This document shows, piece after piece, positions 1 through 8,792 of a stretch of 64,000 nt of DNA. Source of the DNA: an uncultured Collinsella sp. (lineage in GTDB: Bacteria > Actinomycetota > Coriobacteriia > Coriobacteriales > Coriobacteriaceae); the NCBI GenBank assembly GCA_900752215.1, contig CAADUO010000063.1, positions 1 through 64,000 of the forward strand, written 5' to 3'. The first letter of the stretch is position 1; each line of letters opens with the position of its first letter. The notes beneath the pieces are model-generated. The model searched no databases. It was not told the DNA's origin and saw only the letters and a list, made by a program, of their open reading frames with translations. Position numbers and translations under genes: made by a program.

Positions 1-121
1 CCAACGGGCCCTCTCGGGGGCAGGGACGTTCGGCCGTGCGCGGGCGCCCGGTCGGCGGCCCGTTCTGGGCGCGCCTCAATCGTAGCCCGAGACGGTCCCG
101 GGCTGACAATTTCGACTGTAA

Positions 122-142
122 TGGACGTTCTTAAACGACTAG
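122..142. repeat. GGACGTTC-core short repeat, copy 1
   Basis: The core TGGACGTTCTTAAACGACTA abuts the stop codon of the minus-strand PHP gene. It matches the cores near 21847 and 43704 at most positions. The rest of bases 1-121 is GC-rich sequence in which I see no gene. Confidence 0.55.
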
Positions 143-1054
143 TTAGGCGAGGGGTGTGGATTCCCATTCGCCGGTGGCGTGGGGGATGCCGAAGGTTCGG
201 TAGCCGCAGTCGTAGGCGTGTGCCTGGGCTTCACGGATGTTCCAGCAGATGTCGCAGGCGCGGTGTGCGTCCGAGCCAAAAGTGATCGGCACCTCGGCGT
301 GGGCAAAGCAACGCAGCAATCCGGTCGCGGGATAGTAGTCGTCGAGGCCCTTGCGCGGTGCGGCGGTCGAGACCTCAACGCGGCGGCCCGTATCGTGGGC
401 GCACTCGGCCATCTGCTCCCAGAACGGCGCCGGGTCAAAGTCGGGCGCAAAGCCCTCCTTCGAAAAGCGCATGACCAGGTCGGGGTGAGCCATCACATCA
501 AAGTCGAGCGGGCTCTCGCAGGCGCGGCACCAGTCATCGACATAGCGCTCCCACACGCCGCGCACGCCCAGGTTTTCCCAAACATGCAGGTTGGTATCGT
601 CGTCGATCCAACCGCAAAGGGAATCGGGTGTATCGGGGCGAGCGACGTTTTCCGTTCCCGCCGTACCCGCGGCACCGGCCATGATATCGCCCGGCTCGCC
701 AATCCAATGCACGCTGCCCAAGCGCACCACGGCGCCCTGGGACCAGCGCTCTACCAAGGGCTCGCAGCCCTCGTACCAATCGCATTCAAAACCGTAGATA
801 AAGCTGAGCTCCGGCGCAATCTGCGCGGCAAGCTTGCGAGCATCCTCAAAAGCCAGACGATGTGCCGGCAGGTCGCCCTCAGTAACCTGCACTTCGCAGT
901 TGGCGTCCATGCTGGCGGGCAGGGTGAGATGGTCGGTCGAGACCATGACGCAGCAGCCGGCCGCAGCGGCGGCGCGAACGTTGTCCTCAAACGAGGCGTG
1001 TCCGTCCGAAAACGAGGTGTGGGTATGGCAATCGACCAGCGGGCAAGCAGACAT
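143..1054 (-). CDS. PHP-domain phosphatase, histidinol-phosphatase (HisJ/HisK-like)
   Basis: A 303-residue protein of the polymerase-and-histidinol-phosphatase (PHP) superfamily. The first metal-binding motif, DCHTHTSFSDGH, begins at residue 8, followed by a TDH at about 41. An H-x-D pair lies in the segment DVMAHPDLVMRF, and the closing motif GSDAH sits near residues 260-264. This set is typical of metal-dependent phosphoesterases that hydrolyse histidinol phosphate or a related phosphomonoester in the cytoplasm. Length fits the HisJ family (about 260-300). The start is supported by AAAGGAG five bases upstream. No his genes are adjacent, so the histidine-biosynthesis role is inferred from family only. 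It is divergent from the LarC-like gene. Confidence 0.8.
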   Translation of the reverse strand: MSACPLVDCHTHTSFSDGHASFEDNVRAAAAAGCCVMVSTDHLTLPASMDANCEVQVTEGDLPAHRLAFEDARKLAAQIAPELSFIYGFECDWYEGCEPLVERWSQGAVVRLGSVHWIGEPGDIMAGAAGTAGTENVARPDTPDSLCGWIDDDTNLHVWENLGVRGVWERYVDDWCRACESPLDFDVMAHPDLVMRFSKEGFAPDFDPAPFWEQMAECAHDTGRRVEVSTAAPRKGLDDYYPATGLLRCFAHAEVPITFGSDAHRACDICWNIREAQAHAYDCGYRTFGIPHATGEWESTPLA

Positions 1055-1190
1055 GGCGGCTCCTTTGCGTCAAGCGAATCCGCTCCATTGTAATGGCGCA
1101 GCTCTCAACACGCCGGGCACGCCGGGGGTCGAAATCGATTGGAAAGGCTGCGCGACGCGCGGTGCGGCCTCGCTTGCGCTCTCAAAAACA

Positions 1191-1253
1191 TGTACATCAG
1201 CCTCCAAAAGCTGCAAAAAATGACATGTTTGGAGGCTGACGTACACGTTTGAG
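1191..1253. repeat. 63-bp imperfect palindrome between divergent genes
   Basis: Arms of about 26 nt face each other: the left ends with ATCAGCCTCCAAA and the right begins with TTTGGAGGCTGACGT. Two mismatches and a 2-nt gap separate the arm sequences, and the loop is A-rich. It lies in a 341-bp gap between divergently transcribed genes, so a terminator role for either is unlikely. I see no small gene in the rest of the gap. Confidence 0.7.
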
Positions 1254-1395
1254 TGGAGCGGGCCGGCGTTGGAGCGCGCCAGCACTTGCGCCCAGCGAAA
1301 GTCGCACCTATCCCATGACGCCGCCCCTGCGCCGCCCGCGATGTGCTAGCGTTTGGATGAACAAAACGAGCCCGCGCGGAAAGGATCCGGACCGT

Positions 1396-1881
1396 ATGCC
1401 ATGCGATAGCAAATCTCCGCTGTCTCGCGAGACCGATGCGCCCGAGACCATCGTCAAGCTGGAATGCGACATCGACGATGCATCGCCCGAGGTGCTCGCC
1501 TACGCCGCCGACCGCCTGCGCGAGGCGGGTGCGCGCGAGGTGCACTGGCTGCCCCTCTATTGCAAGAAAGGCCGCCCCGGCTGGCAGCTGCAGGTAATCT
1601 GCACCTACGAGGATATCGAGCGCCTACAGACGATCATCTTCTTGGAAACCACGACCAACGGCATTCGTCGCCAGGTCATGGAACGCGTCTGCCTGCCACG
1701 CCGCTTTGAGCAGGTGACGACGCCATGGGGCGAGGTGTCCGTCAAGGTGGCCACCCTGCCCGACGGCAGCGAGCGTGCAGCGCCCGAGTACGAGGACTGC
1801 GCCCGCCTTGCCCGCGAGCACGGTGTGCCGCTCCAGCGCGTGATGCAGGCAGCACAAGCCGCGGCTCTGCAATTTGAGTGA
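1396..1881 (+). CDS. Stand-alone LarC C-terminal domain (nickel pincer cofactor biosynthesis-like)
   Basis: A 161-residue protein that resembles the C-terminal half of LarC, the enzyme that inserts nickel into the pincer cofactor of lactate racemase. Recognisable features are the opening KLECDIDDASPEVLAYA, the centre FLETTTNGIRRQVMER and the segment TPWGEVSVKVATLPDG, all close to the usual LarC C-terminal pattern. Full LarC is roughly 400 residues. Here the N-terminal part is absent, and no larA, larB or larE is visible. The start was chosen for its position about 9 bases after GGAAAGGA; in-frame upstream ATG codons lack such a site. It could serve another metal-related role. The domain call is firm; the pathway is inference. 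Confidence 0.7.
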   Translation: MPCDSKSPLSRETDAPETIVKLECDIDDASPEVLAYAADRLREAGAREVHWLPLYCKKGRPGWQLQVICTYEDIERLQTIIFLETTTNGIRRQVMERVCLPRRFEQVTTPWGEVSVKVATLPDGSERAAPEYEDCARLAREHGVPLQRVMQAAQAAALQFE

Positions 1882-1934
1882 CACGGTCGGCGACGCGCCA
1901 CACCCACCCCATCAACCTCACCGAAAGGACCACC

Positions 1935-2483
1935 ATGAAATACCTCATCGCCTCCGACATCCACGGCTCGGCATACTGGACCGAGCGCCTGGTCACCGCC
2001 ATCGAGTCCGAGCAGCCCGACCGCATCGTTCTGCTGGGCGACCTGCTCTACCACGGTCCGCGCAACGACCTGCCGCGCGACTATGCTCCCAAGCGCGTGA
2101 TTCCGCTGCTCAACGCCCTAGCCGACCGCATCATCGCGGTGCGCGGCAACTGCGACGCCGAGGTCGACCAGATGGTCCTCGACTTCCCCGTCATGGCTGA
2201 CTACGCCACGCTGTTTGACGAAACCGGCCGTGAGCTGTTCCTGACGCACGGCCACGTCTTTGGCGCCGGCATGCACAACAGCGTCGACCACGCGCCCGCG
2301 CTGCCCGAGGGCTCCGCGCTCGTCTACGGTCACACGCACGTCAAGGTCAACGAGGAGAGCGCCGCGCACCCGGGCCTGTGGCTCTTCAACCCCGGCAGCG
2401 TGAGCATCCCCAAGGACGGCACGCACAGCTACGGCATCTACGAGGGCGGTGCGTTCCGCCACGTGATCCTGGAGGAGGAATAA
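1935..2483 (+). CDS. yfcE: YfcE-family metallophosphoesterase
   Basis: A 182-residue calcineurin-like phosphoesterase. All metal motifs are present: SDIHG at residues 7-11, LLGDLLYHGPRN at about 36, VRGNCD at about 72 and the H-G-H and G-H-T-H motifs at about 110 and 137. Length and order match E. coli YfcE (about 184 residues), which cleaves phosphodiesters with Mn2+. The physiological substrate is unknown for the family. The start follows GAAAGGACCACC. Its stop codon is two bases before the mazG start, so the two are co-transcribed and probably translationally coupled. Confidence 0.85.
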   Translation: MKYLIASDIHGSAYWTERLVTAIESEQPDRIVLLGDLLYHGPRNDLPRDYAPKRVIPLLNALADRIIAVRGNCDAEVDQMVLDFPVMADYATLFDETGRELFLTHGHVFGAGMHNSVDHAPALPEGSALVYGHTHVKVNEESAAHPGLWLFNPGSVSIPKDGTHSYGIYEGGAFRHVILEEE

Positions 2484-2485
2484 CC

Positions 2486-3346
2486 ATGGCGCAGCACATG
2501 GCTCGGCAAAATGCCGAGGGCTCGCGCGATCTGTCCACGCTGGTAAACGCGTCGGCCGAGCTGCAGCATCTGGTGCAGACCGTCTGGCGTCTGCGTCAGC
2601 CCGATGGCTGCCCGTGGGACCGTGAGCAGACGCACCGCAGCATTGGCAAGAACATGATCGAGGAGGCCTACGAGGCGCTCGACTGCATCGAGGCAGACGA
2701 CGCAGTTCACCTACGCGAGGAGCTGGGCGACGTGCTTATGCAGGTGGTGCTGCATGCGCAGATTGCTGCCGACGCCGGCGAGTTTACGCTGGCCGACGTG
2801 GCGCGCGATATCGACGCCAAGCTCATTCGCCGTCATCCGCACGTGTTTGGCGATGTGGATGCCGACAGCTCCGACGAGGTACTCAAGATTTGGGACGAGG
2901 TCAAGCTTGCCGAGAGGGCTGCCAAGGACAAGGCCGTGGCGGCGGGCGAGGCCGCGCCCGAGGGTCTGCTCGACGGCGTGCCCACGCATCTGCCGGCGCT
3001 GATGCAGGCTCAGAAGGTGTCGCGCAAGGCGGCTGCCGTGGGCTTTGAGTGGGAGACGGTCCAGGACGTGTGGGACGAGGTTGCCGAGGAACGTGCCGAG
3101 TTTGAGGCCGAGGCCCCCGGAACGCCCGAGCGCGAAATGGAGTTTGGCGATCTGCTCTTTGCCCTGGTCAACGTTGCGCGCAAAGAGGGGATCGACGCCG
3201 AGAGCGCCCTGCGCGCCAGCACGGCAAAGTTCCGCCGTCGCTGGGCCGCGATGGAGCAGATGGCGGCCGATGCTCACGTGGATCTTGCCGAGCTTTCGAC
3301 CCACGGCCTCAACGACCTGTGGGATGCCGCAAAGGCGGAGGAGTAA
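2486..3346 (+). CDS. mazG: MazG nucleoside triphosphate pyrophosphohydrolase
   Basis: A 286-residue MazG that removes pyrophosphate from (d)NTPs and acts as a house-cleaning enzyme in the cytoplasm. The first MazG domain (about residues 20-120) has the opening LRQPDGCPWDREQTHRS, the metal motif EEAYEAL and the second acidic motif EELGDVLMQ. A second, weaker copy lies at about 190-260 (EEVAEERAEFE is approximated by DEVAEERAEFE, then EFGDLLFALVNVAR). Two domains in one chain is the usual plan in E. coli MazG (about 263 residues). The ribosome-binding GGAGGAGG overlaps the end of the preceding phosphoesterase gene. A strong terminator follows. Confidence 0.93.
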   Translation: MAQHMARQNAEGSRDLSTLVNASAELQHLVQTVWRLRQPDGCPWDREQTHRSIGKNMIEEAYEALDCIEADDAVHLREELGDVLMQVVLHAQIAADAGEFTLADVARDIDAKLIRRHPHVFGDVDADSSDEVLKIWDEVKLAERAAKDKAVAAGEAAPEGLLDGVPTHLPALMQAQKVSRKAAAVGFEWETVQDVWDEVAEERAEFEAEAPGTPEREMEFGDLLFALVNVARKEGIDAESALRASTAKFRRRWAAMEQMAADAHVDLAELSTHGLNDLWDAAKAEE

Positions 3347-3350
3347 GACT

Positions 3351-3396
3351 GCGGGAACGACGGGCTGACACGCCTCATCGTTCCCGCTAAATTTTT
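3351..3396 (+). terminator. Rho-independent terminator after mazG
   Basis: Stem GCGGGAACGA / TCGTTCCCGC (3351-3360 with 3378-3387, perfect 10 bp) followed by TAAATTTTT. Confidence 0.85.
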
Positions 3397-3415
3397 CGAA
3401 AATCAAGTGTATCCC

Positions 3416-3466
3416 TCGGCTAACTTAGGGCATAATGCAAAAAGTGCGACATGGCTAACTTACGGA
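3416..3466 (+). promoter_or_regulatory. Enolase promoter region with GGCTAACTTA direct repeat
   Basis: A candidate -10 CATAAT (3431-3436) is flanked by two identical GGCTAACTTA decamers at 3418-3427 and 3453-3462, 35 bp apart. No good -35 is visible. The repeat could bind a regulator on both sides of the transcription start; this is inference. Confidence 0.45.
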
Positions 3467-3523
3467 GACGCACCGATGGTGCACGGTCAGCCGGTCGCTT
3501 GCATCCACTACGTTTCCAAGTGA

Positions 3524-4825
<1,302 letters not shown>

Positions 4826-4898
4826 GCACGCGGAGGTCGCGGGGGCGGGGAAGACTCGGATTTGCCTTGCTCCAGCCGGGCGCTGTTGAGCACCATTG

Positions 4899-4930
4899 GG
4901 CGCTGGGCCATATGACTCAGCGCCTTTTTT
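4899..4930 (+). terminator. Terminator after eno
   Basis: Stem GGCGCTG / CAGCGCC (4899-4905 with 4918-4924) and a run of six T. Confidence 0.8.
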
Positions 4931-5021
4931 ATGTCGAGCAAAGGCTGGCGAAGGCGGTGCGGGCGCTCGTGCTATAACTAGAATACTTAGCGCAAACAAA
5001 CCTCAACCGCACAAGGCGCAC

Positions 5022-5783
5022 ATGGATCAGATTTACGACAACAGGTACTATTCCGCCGGTTCGCGTGAGCCGTCGCCTCGCCGTGCGCGCACGGTGCAGC
5101 TCGGTGGGTCCGCCTACGCCGGCGCCGACCGCTCCATGCAGCGCCCGACAAGTACCTCGCGCCCCAATGCTCAAGTGAATACTTCGACAGATGGACCAGT
5201 GCGCCCGGCACGTTCGTCGCATGCTCAGCGCTCGTCGGCTCAAACGCACGATAGGTCGAGCAGGCCTTCGAACCGTTTTTCGGGCTCGGACTTTATGCAC
5301 TACGCCAACGACAACGCGGTGGTCAAGGCGATCTACGACTTTACCCACGGTCCTCAGCGAGGGCTATTCATCGGCATTGTCGTTGCCCTGGTGCTCGTGA
5401 GCCTGTATTTCCCCGTGCGCGATCTGTACGTGGCAAAGCGTTCGAGCGATATCTTGGCCAAGCAGGTCGAGATTCGTCAGCAATACAATGATGAGCTGCA
5501 AAAAAGCGTCGACAAGCTGCTCTCGGAGGAGGGTATCAAGGACGCGGCATCCGAGGACCTGGGCCTGGTGATGCCCGGCGAGAAGAGGATTGAAGTGCAG
5601 GGCCTGGACGGCGATTCGGATGCCTCGTCGAGCCAGAAGTCGTCGAACGCCAAGAAGGCCAGCGAAGTTGCCAAGGAAATCGAAGAAGTCGGCAAGGACG
5701 CGCCGTGGTACATCCAAGCGCTCGACATGCTGTTTGGGTTTAACGGCGTCGAGGGCCAGACGGTCGTGTCCAACGGCAAATAG
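5022..5783 (+). CDS. DivIC/FtsB-type septum formation initiator
   Basis: A 253-residue single-pass membrane protein. A low-complexity, Arg/Ser-rich cytoplasmic N-terminus (about 110 residues) precedes one transmembrane helix with core FIGIVVALVLVSLYF near 120-140. A short extracytoplasmic coiled coil rich in Q, K and E follows, ending in the family-like GLVMPGEKRIEV. This layout matches DivIC/FtsB proteins that bridge FtsL and FtsQ in the divisome. Placement between eno and a Ppx/GppA gene is common in Actinobacteria and supports the call. The C-terminal tail (SSQKSSNAKKASEVAKEIEE) is an extra low-complexity stretch. The first Met after the leader was chosen; the upstream in-frame region is not protein-like. 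Confidence 0.82.
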   Translation: MDQIYDNRYYSAGSREPSPRRARTVQLGGSAYAGADRSMQRPTSTSRPNAQVNTSTDGPVRPARSSHAQRSSAQTHDRSSRPSNRFSGSDFMHYANDNAVVKAIYDFTHGPQRGLFIGIVVALVLVSLYFPVRDLYVAKRSSDILAKQVEIRQQYNDELQKSVDKLLSEEGIKDAASEDLGLVMPGEKRIEVQGLDGDSDASSSQKSSNAKKASEVAKEIEEVGKDAPWYIQALDMLFGFNGVEGQTVVSNGK

Positions 5784-5803
5784 CGCCCGGAGGGGAGCCC
5801 GCA

Positions 5804-6805
5804 ATGACAAATTGCAAACGCTATAAGGTGGCCGCGATCGACCTGGGAACGGTGTCGTCGCGACTGGTGTTGGCCCAGGTCGAGGGCGGGGCGATTGTGG
5901 AATCGTCCAAGCATACCGAGATTACCGACTTGGGTGAAGGCGTGGACGCGACGGGTCGCTTTTGCGAGGCGGCGGTCGAGCGCGTGCTCGCTGCATGCCG
6001 CATGTTTGTGGACGAGGCGCGTGCCTTTGGGGCCGCGTGCATTTGCACCACATGCACGAGCGCCGCGCGCGATGCATCCAATGCCGCACTGCTGCTGGAC
6101 GGTCTGCGTGAGCTGGGGCTCGAACCGCAGGTGATTCCGGGCGAGGTCGAGGCGCGCCTGACGTTTTTTGGCGTGGCGCACGACTTTGCCGGCGAGCGCA
6201 TCATTGTTGCCGATTCGGGCGGCGGATCCACGGAGCTCGCAACGGGCGTCTATGCGCCGGAGCGTGGAGTCTTTGCGCTGGAGGGCACGCGTTCGCTGGA
6301 CATCGGTTGTCGCCGTGTGACGGAGCGATTTTTCTCGGCACTGCCGCCCGCACGCGGCGAGCTTACTGCCGCTGCCGCGTGGGCGGGCGAGCAGTTCGCT
6401 GCCTATTTTGAGGGCCTGCCGAGCAATTTTGAGCGCGCCGAACGCTTGGTCGCAGTGGGTGGCACCGTCACCACACTCGTGGCGCTCGTTCATGAGCTGG
6501 AACCGTACGATTCGAGCTTTGTGCACCTGCGCGAGCTTTCGCTGGATCAGGTTTCGGCCGCTATCGAGCGCATGTCTGCGTTGGATGCGGACGGCATCGC
6601 CGCTCTACCGGGTGTACAGCCCAAACGCGCGGGCGTGATCTTGGCTGGTGCCGTGGTAATCCGCGAGCTTATGCGAGCCGGCGGCTACAAGACGCTCACT
6701 GTAAGCGAGAACAGCTTACTCGCCGGCATGGCCGCCACCATCAACGAGGCTCTCGACGGTGCGACCCCCACCATCTCCTGGACCCCAGAGCTCAGCACCC
6801 TCTAA
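5804..6805 (+). CDS. ppx: Ppx/GppA family exopolyphosphatase
   Basis: A 333-residue ASKHA-fold phosphatase, hydrolysing polyphosphate and/or pppGpp. The phosphate-1 loop AAIDLGTVSSRLVLA is at residues 8-22, and the second loop DSGGGSTEL is at about 138-146. GGTVTTLVAL and the closing segment TVSENSLLAGM also match the family. Only the two ASKHA domains are present, with no C-terminal HD extension, which corresponds to the short Ppx form. It starts 20 bases after the DivIC-like gene with GGAGGGGAG upstream, so the two share an operon. Confidence 0.88.
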   Translation: MTNCKRYKVAAIDLGTVSSRLVLAQVEGGAIVESSKHTEITDLGEGVDATGRFCEAAVERVLAACRMFVDEARAFGAACICTTCTSAARDASNAALLLDGLRELGLEPQVIPGEVEARLTFFGVAHDFAGERIIVADSGGGSTELATGVYAPERGVFALEGTRSLDIGCRRVTERFFSALPPARGELTAAAAWAGEQFAAYFEGLPSNFERAERLVAVGGTVTTLVALVHELEPYDSSFVHLRELSLDQVSAAIERMSALDADGIAALPGVQPKRAGVILAGAVVIRELMRAGGYKTLTVSENSLLAGMAATINEALDGATPTISWTPELSTL

Positions 6806-6807
6806 AT

Positions 6808-6876
6808 AAGTTGCGGTGAAATAGTTCCTAAATAAGCTGGTAAACGGTATAAACAGGATCTATTCCACCGCAACTT
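6808..6876. repeat. 69-bp palindromic element, family A copy 1
   Basis: Left arm AAGTTGCGGTGAAATAG (6808-6824) pairs with CTATTCCACCGCAACTT (6860-6876) with one mismatch. It lies two bases after the ppx stop codon region. Nearly the same arms occur at 51126 and 52260. Confidence 0.85.
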
Positions 6877-6884
6877 AGAGCTCC

Positions 6885-6962
6885 GCCGGCGTGTAAAAGA
6901 AACGAGCCCGCATCCCTGGGGGACACGAGCTCGTAAACAATACATGGTAGGGGCGGTGGGAC
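6885..6962. repeat. Duplicated tRNA-Leu 3' end plus terminator (78-bp direct repeat)
   Basis: This stretch repeats 7081-7158 exactly 196 bp downstream with a few mismatches and no gap. It carries the terminator hairpin and, at 6945-6962, the last 18 nt of the tRNA-Leu gene including CCA. The tRNA body is missing here. Confidence 0.85.
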
Positions 6963-7080
6963 GTCTGCGTATTTGCTGCGCAAATACGCACCGGCTTCGG
7001 CCGCCTGTCGGCGCCCTCGCCGGCTCGCTACGGACGCTGCGCGTCCGCTTAACGCTCGCCCCCTCGCGGGTTCGAGTCCC
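6963..7080. other. Hairpin-rich spacer with a T-arm-like fragment
   Basis: Between the two repeat copies lie the palindromes GCGTATTTG/CAAATACGC (about 6967-6989) and GGACGC/GCGTCC (about 7032-7046). A plus-strand T-arm-like GCGGGTTCGAGTCCCGC follows near 7066-7082. No complete tRNA can be folded around it. Confidence 0.6.
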
Positions 7081-7096
7081 GCCGGCATCTTAAAGA

Positions 7097-7132
7097 AACG
7101 AGCCCGCATCCCCGGGGGACACGAGCTCGTAA
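7097..7132 (-). terminator. Terminator of tRNA-Leu
   Basis: Read on the minus strand: outer stem ACGAGC/GCTCGT with an inner CCCC/GGGG pairing, followed by TTTCTTT. Confidence 0.75.
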
Positions 7133-7140
7133 AAGCCAAA

Positions 7141-7225
7141 TGGTAGGGGCGGTGGGACTCGAACCCACAATCCTTGCGGCGAGAGATTTTAAGTCTCCTG
7201 CGTATGCCAATTCCGCCACGCCCCC
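7141..7225 (-). tRNA. tRNA-Leu (anticodon UAA)
   Basis: An 85-nt class II tRNA whose minus strand begins GGGGGCGTGG and ends CCGCCCCTACCA, so the CCA is encoded. The acceptor arms pair, the T-arm reads GTGGGTTCGAGTCCCAC, and the anticodon loop CTTAAAA gives UAA. A long variable arm (CTCGCCGCAAGGA) is typical of tRNA-Leu. Confidence 0.95.
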
Positions 7226-7256
7226 GTGAGACTAGAAGTCTAGCACAAGCCGTCCG

Positions 7257-7880
7257 TTACGCGTTGACGGCCATCGAGTGTTGGCCCGACTTCTCCAGGA
7301 ACTCCTGGAACTTGGCTTCGTCGCCCTTGTTCTTGTACTGCAGAGCCAACAGATACTCCAAGCGGCAGCTCTTGACCTTGTCGTCACCGGCCTCCTTGAG
7401 CATGCGCTCCAGCTCGGGAATGTCGTTGTGGCGCTTGAGGATCATCGTGTCGTACATCAGTTGGCATTCGTGTGCGACTGCCTCGGCCTGGCCGCCCTCA
7501 AAGCCTTTGATCTCGTGCAGCAGCTCCTTGGACTTTTTGCGGTCCTCCTGGCCAACGTAGTAGTTAAAGGCCTTAATCACCAGGTCGACGCGCTGCATCT
7601 TGGGCAGATTGAGTCCCAGCAGCAAATCGAACATCTCGTCGGCGCGCTTGTGGTCCTCGCGCAGCAGATAGGAGTTCAGGCGCAGGTAGTCGCGGTTATA
7701 GCGCGGGTACAGCATGCTGGTGAGTTTGCCATCGAGCAAACGATCGAACTCGTCCCACTGCTTGGCAGCCATAAGCTGTTGCAGGCGCTTAAACGTGGTG
7801 CGTTTTTTTACGCTAAAGAACACCGATATGGCGATACAAATAATGACGACGGCGGTCCAGAGGGTGCGGGAATCGGGCAT
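7257..7880 (-). CDS. Membrane-anchored TPR-like protein of unknown function
   Basis: A 207-residue protein with one N-terminal transmembrane helix (TLWTAVVIICIAISVFF, residues 6-22) followed by a basic KKR stop-transfer. The cytoplasmic remainder looks alpha-helical and resembles degenerate tetratricopeptide repeats (AAKQWDEFDRLLDGKL, LREDHKRADEMFDLLLGL, HNDIPELERMLKEAGDD). I recognise no enzyme motif. The start was chosen because AAGGA lies eight bases upstream; the upstream in-frame extension has no such site. It is a single gene, next to tRNA-Leu and divergent from the PTS IIB gene. A scaffold or protein-interaction role is plausible but unproven. Confidence 0.7.
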   Translation of the reverse strand: MPDSRTLWTAVVIICIAISVFFSVKKRTTFKRLQQLMAAKQWDEFDRLLDGKLTSMLYPRYNRDYLRLNSYLLREDHKRADEMFDLLLGLNLPKMQRVDLVIKAFNYYVGQEDRKKSKELLHEIKGFEGGQAEAVAHECQLMYDTMILKRHNDIPELERMLKEAGDDKVKSCRLEYLLALQYKNKGDEAKFQEFLEKSGQHSMAVNA

Positions 7881-8043
7881 TTTAGAGTCCTTAGTCGCTC
7901 GTAAAGCGAGCGGTATGACAACACGTGCTAGATGTATTATACGCGGCGTGCAAGCAAACTGGCATAAAAGCGCATCGAGGCCGAGCGCCATCGCTCGCTG
8001 CGGTACACTTACCTAAAGTAAACCATGAAGGGAGACATTACCT

Positions 8044-8331
8044 ATGAAGAAGATTGTTTTGGCTTGCGGTGCTGGCGCTGCTACTTCCACGCTCGTTGCC
8101 CAGAAGGTCGCCACCATGCTCGACGCCAACGGTTACGCCGACAAGTACGAGATCGTGCAGTGCGCCATCTCCGAGGCCAAGGACGTTTGCGACGAGGGCG
8201 CCGATCTGCTGATCGCCACCACCGTTGCCCCCGAGGGCCTTACCTGCCCGTACGTGAGCGGCGTGCCCTTCATGACCGGCATGAACCGCGTCGCTGCCGA
8301 GAAGGCCGTTCTTGACGTCATGGCTCAGTAG
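8044..8331 (+). CDS. PTS IIB component, galactitol/GatB-like
   Basis: A 95-residue cytoplasmic IIB domain. The phosphocysteine loop CGAGAATSTLVAQKV begins at Cys9, as in galactitol-type IIB proteins that pass phosphate from IIA to the sugar in the IIC channel. No IIA or IIC lies nearby, so it is an orphan here and must either work with components encoded elsewhere or have a regulatory role. A candidate -10 TACACT lies at 8004-8009, and AAGGGAG precedes the start. It is 11 bp upstream of a VOC protein and probably co-transcribed with it. Confidence 0.8.
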   Translation: MKKIVLACGAGAATSTLVAQKVATMLDANGYADKYEIVQCAISEAKDVCDEGADLLIATTVAPEGLTCPYVSGVPFMTGMNRVAAEKAVLDVMAQ

Positions 8332-8342
8332 GCGCTGACTGC

Positions 8343-8717
8343 ATGAGTGAGCAGAACGCCAATCCGGTCGAGCTCTTTGGCATGCGCGTTGCCCATGTGG
8401 GCATTAACGCCACCGACCCGGCAGACGCCCTGGAGATCGCGGAGCTGTTCTCGACGATGATGGGTCTGCCCGTTATCGAGACCCCGGTTTCGTACTTTAA
8501 CGATTCGCTGGTCGAGGTCATGAAGCAGAATGGTCGTGGCACCAAGGGCCACATCGGCTTTGCCGTCAACGACATTGATGCGGCCGAGAAGTGGTTTGCC
8601 GAGCGCGGGCTCGAGGTCAACGAAGAGTCGCGCGCGCTGCTGCCCGACGGTAGCACCAAGCTCGTGTACTTTAAGCGCGAGTTCGCCGGTTTCGCCGTGC
8701 ATCTGTGCCGCGAGTAG
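8343..8717 (+). CDS. VOC (glyoxalase/dioxygenase fold) family protein
   Basis: A 124-residue vicinal-oxygen-chelate fold protein with two beta-alpha-beta-beta-beta modules: the first begins RVAHVGINATDP (about residue 15) and the second begins GHIGFAVNDIDAAEKWF (about 62). Candidate metal ligands are His19, the His of KGHIGF and a C-terminal Glu, as in glyoxalase-like enzymes. The substrate cannot be read from the sequence. Its pairing with an orphan sugar-PTS IIB suggests a role in carbohydrate metabolism, which is inference. It is followed by a strong terminator. Confidence 0.75.
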   Translation: MSEQNANPVELFGMRVAHVGINATDPADALEIAELFSTMMGLPVIETPVSYFNDSLVEVMKQNGRGTKGHIGFAVNDIDAAEKWFAERGLEVNEESRALLPDGSTKLVYFKREFAGFAVHLCRE

Positions 8718-8741
8718 CGCACAAGCTGCCATAGCTAGCAA

Positions 8742-8773
8742 AAAGGGATAGGGCCGTGTGGCCCTATCCCTTT
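8742..8773. terminator. Bidirectional terminator
   Basis: Perfect 13-bp stem AAAGGGATAGGGC / GCCCTATCCCTTT (8742-8754 with 8761-8773) between convergent genes. Confidence 0.9.
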
Positions 8774-8792
8774 ATTTATGCCGAGGGGCTTC

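Noticed and set aside
179..1093. Long open frame opposite the PHP gene
   Set aside because: It is antisense to a gene with clear catalytic motifs, and its translation has no known features.
7064..7090. Second tRNA gene on the plus strand
   Set aside because: Only a T-arm-like fragment; no matching acceptor, D or anticodon arm.
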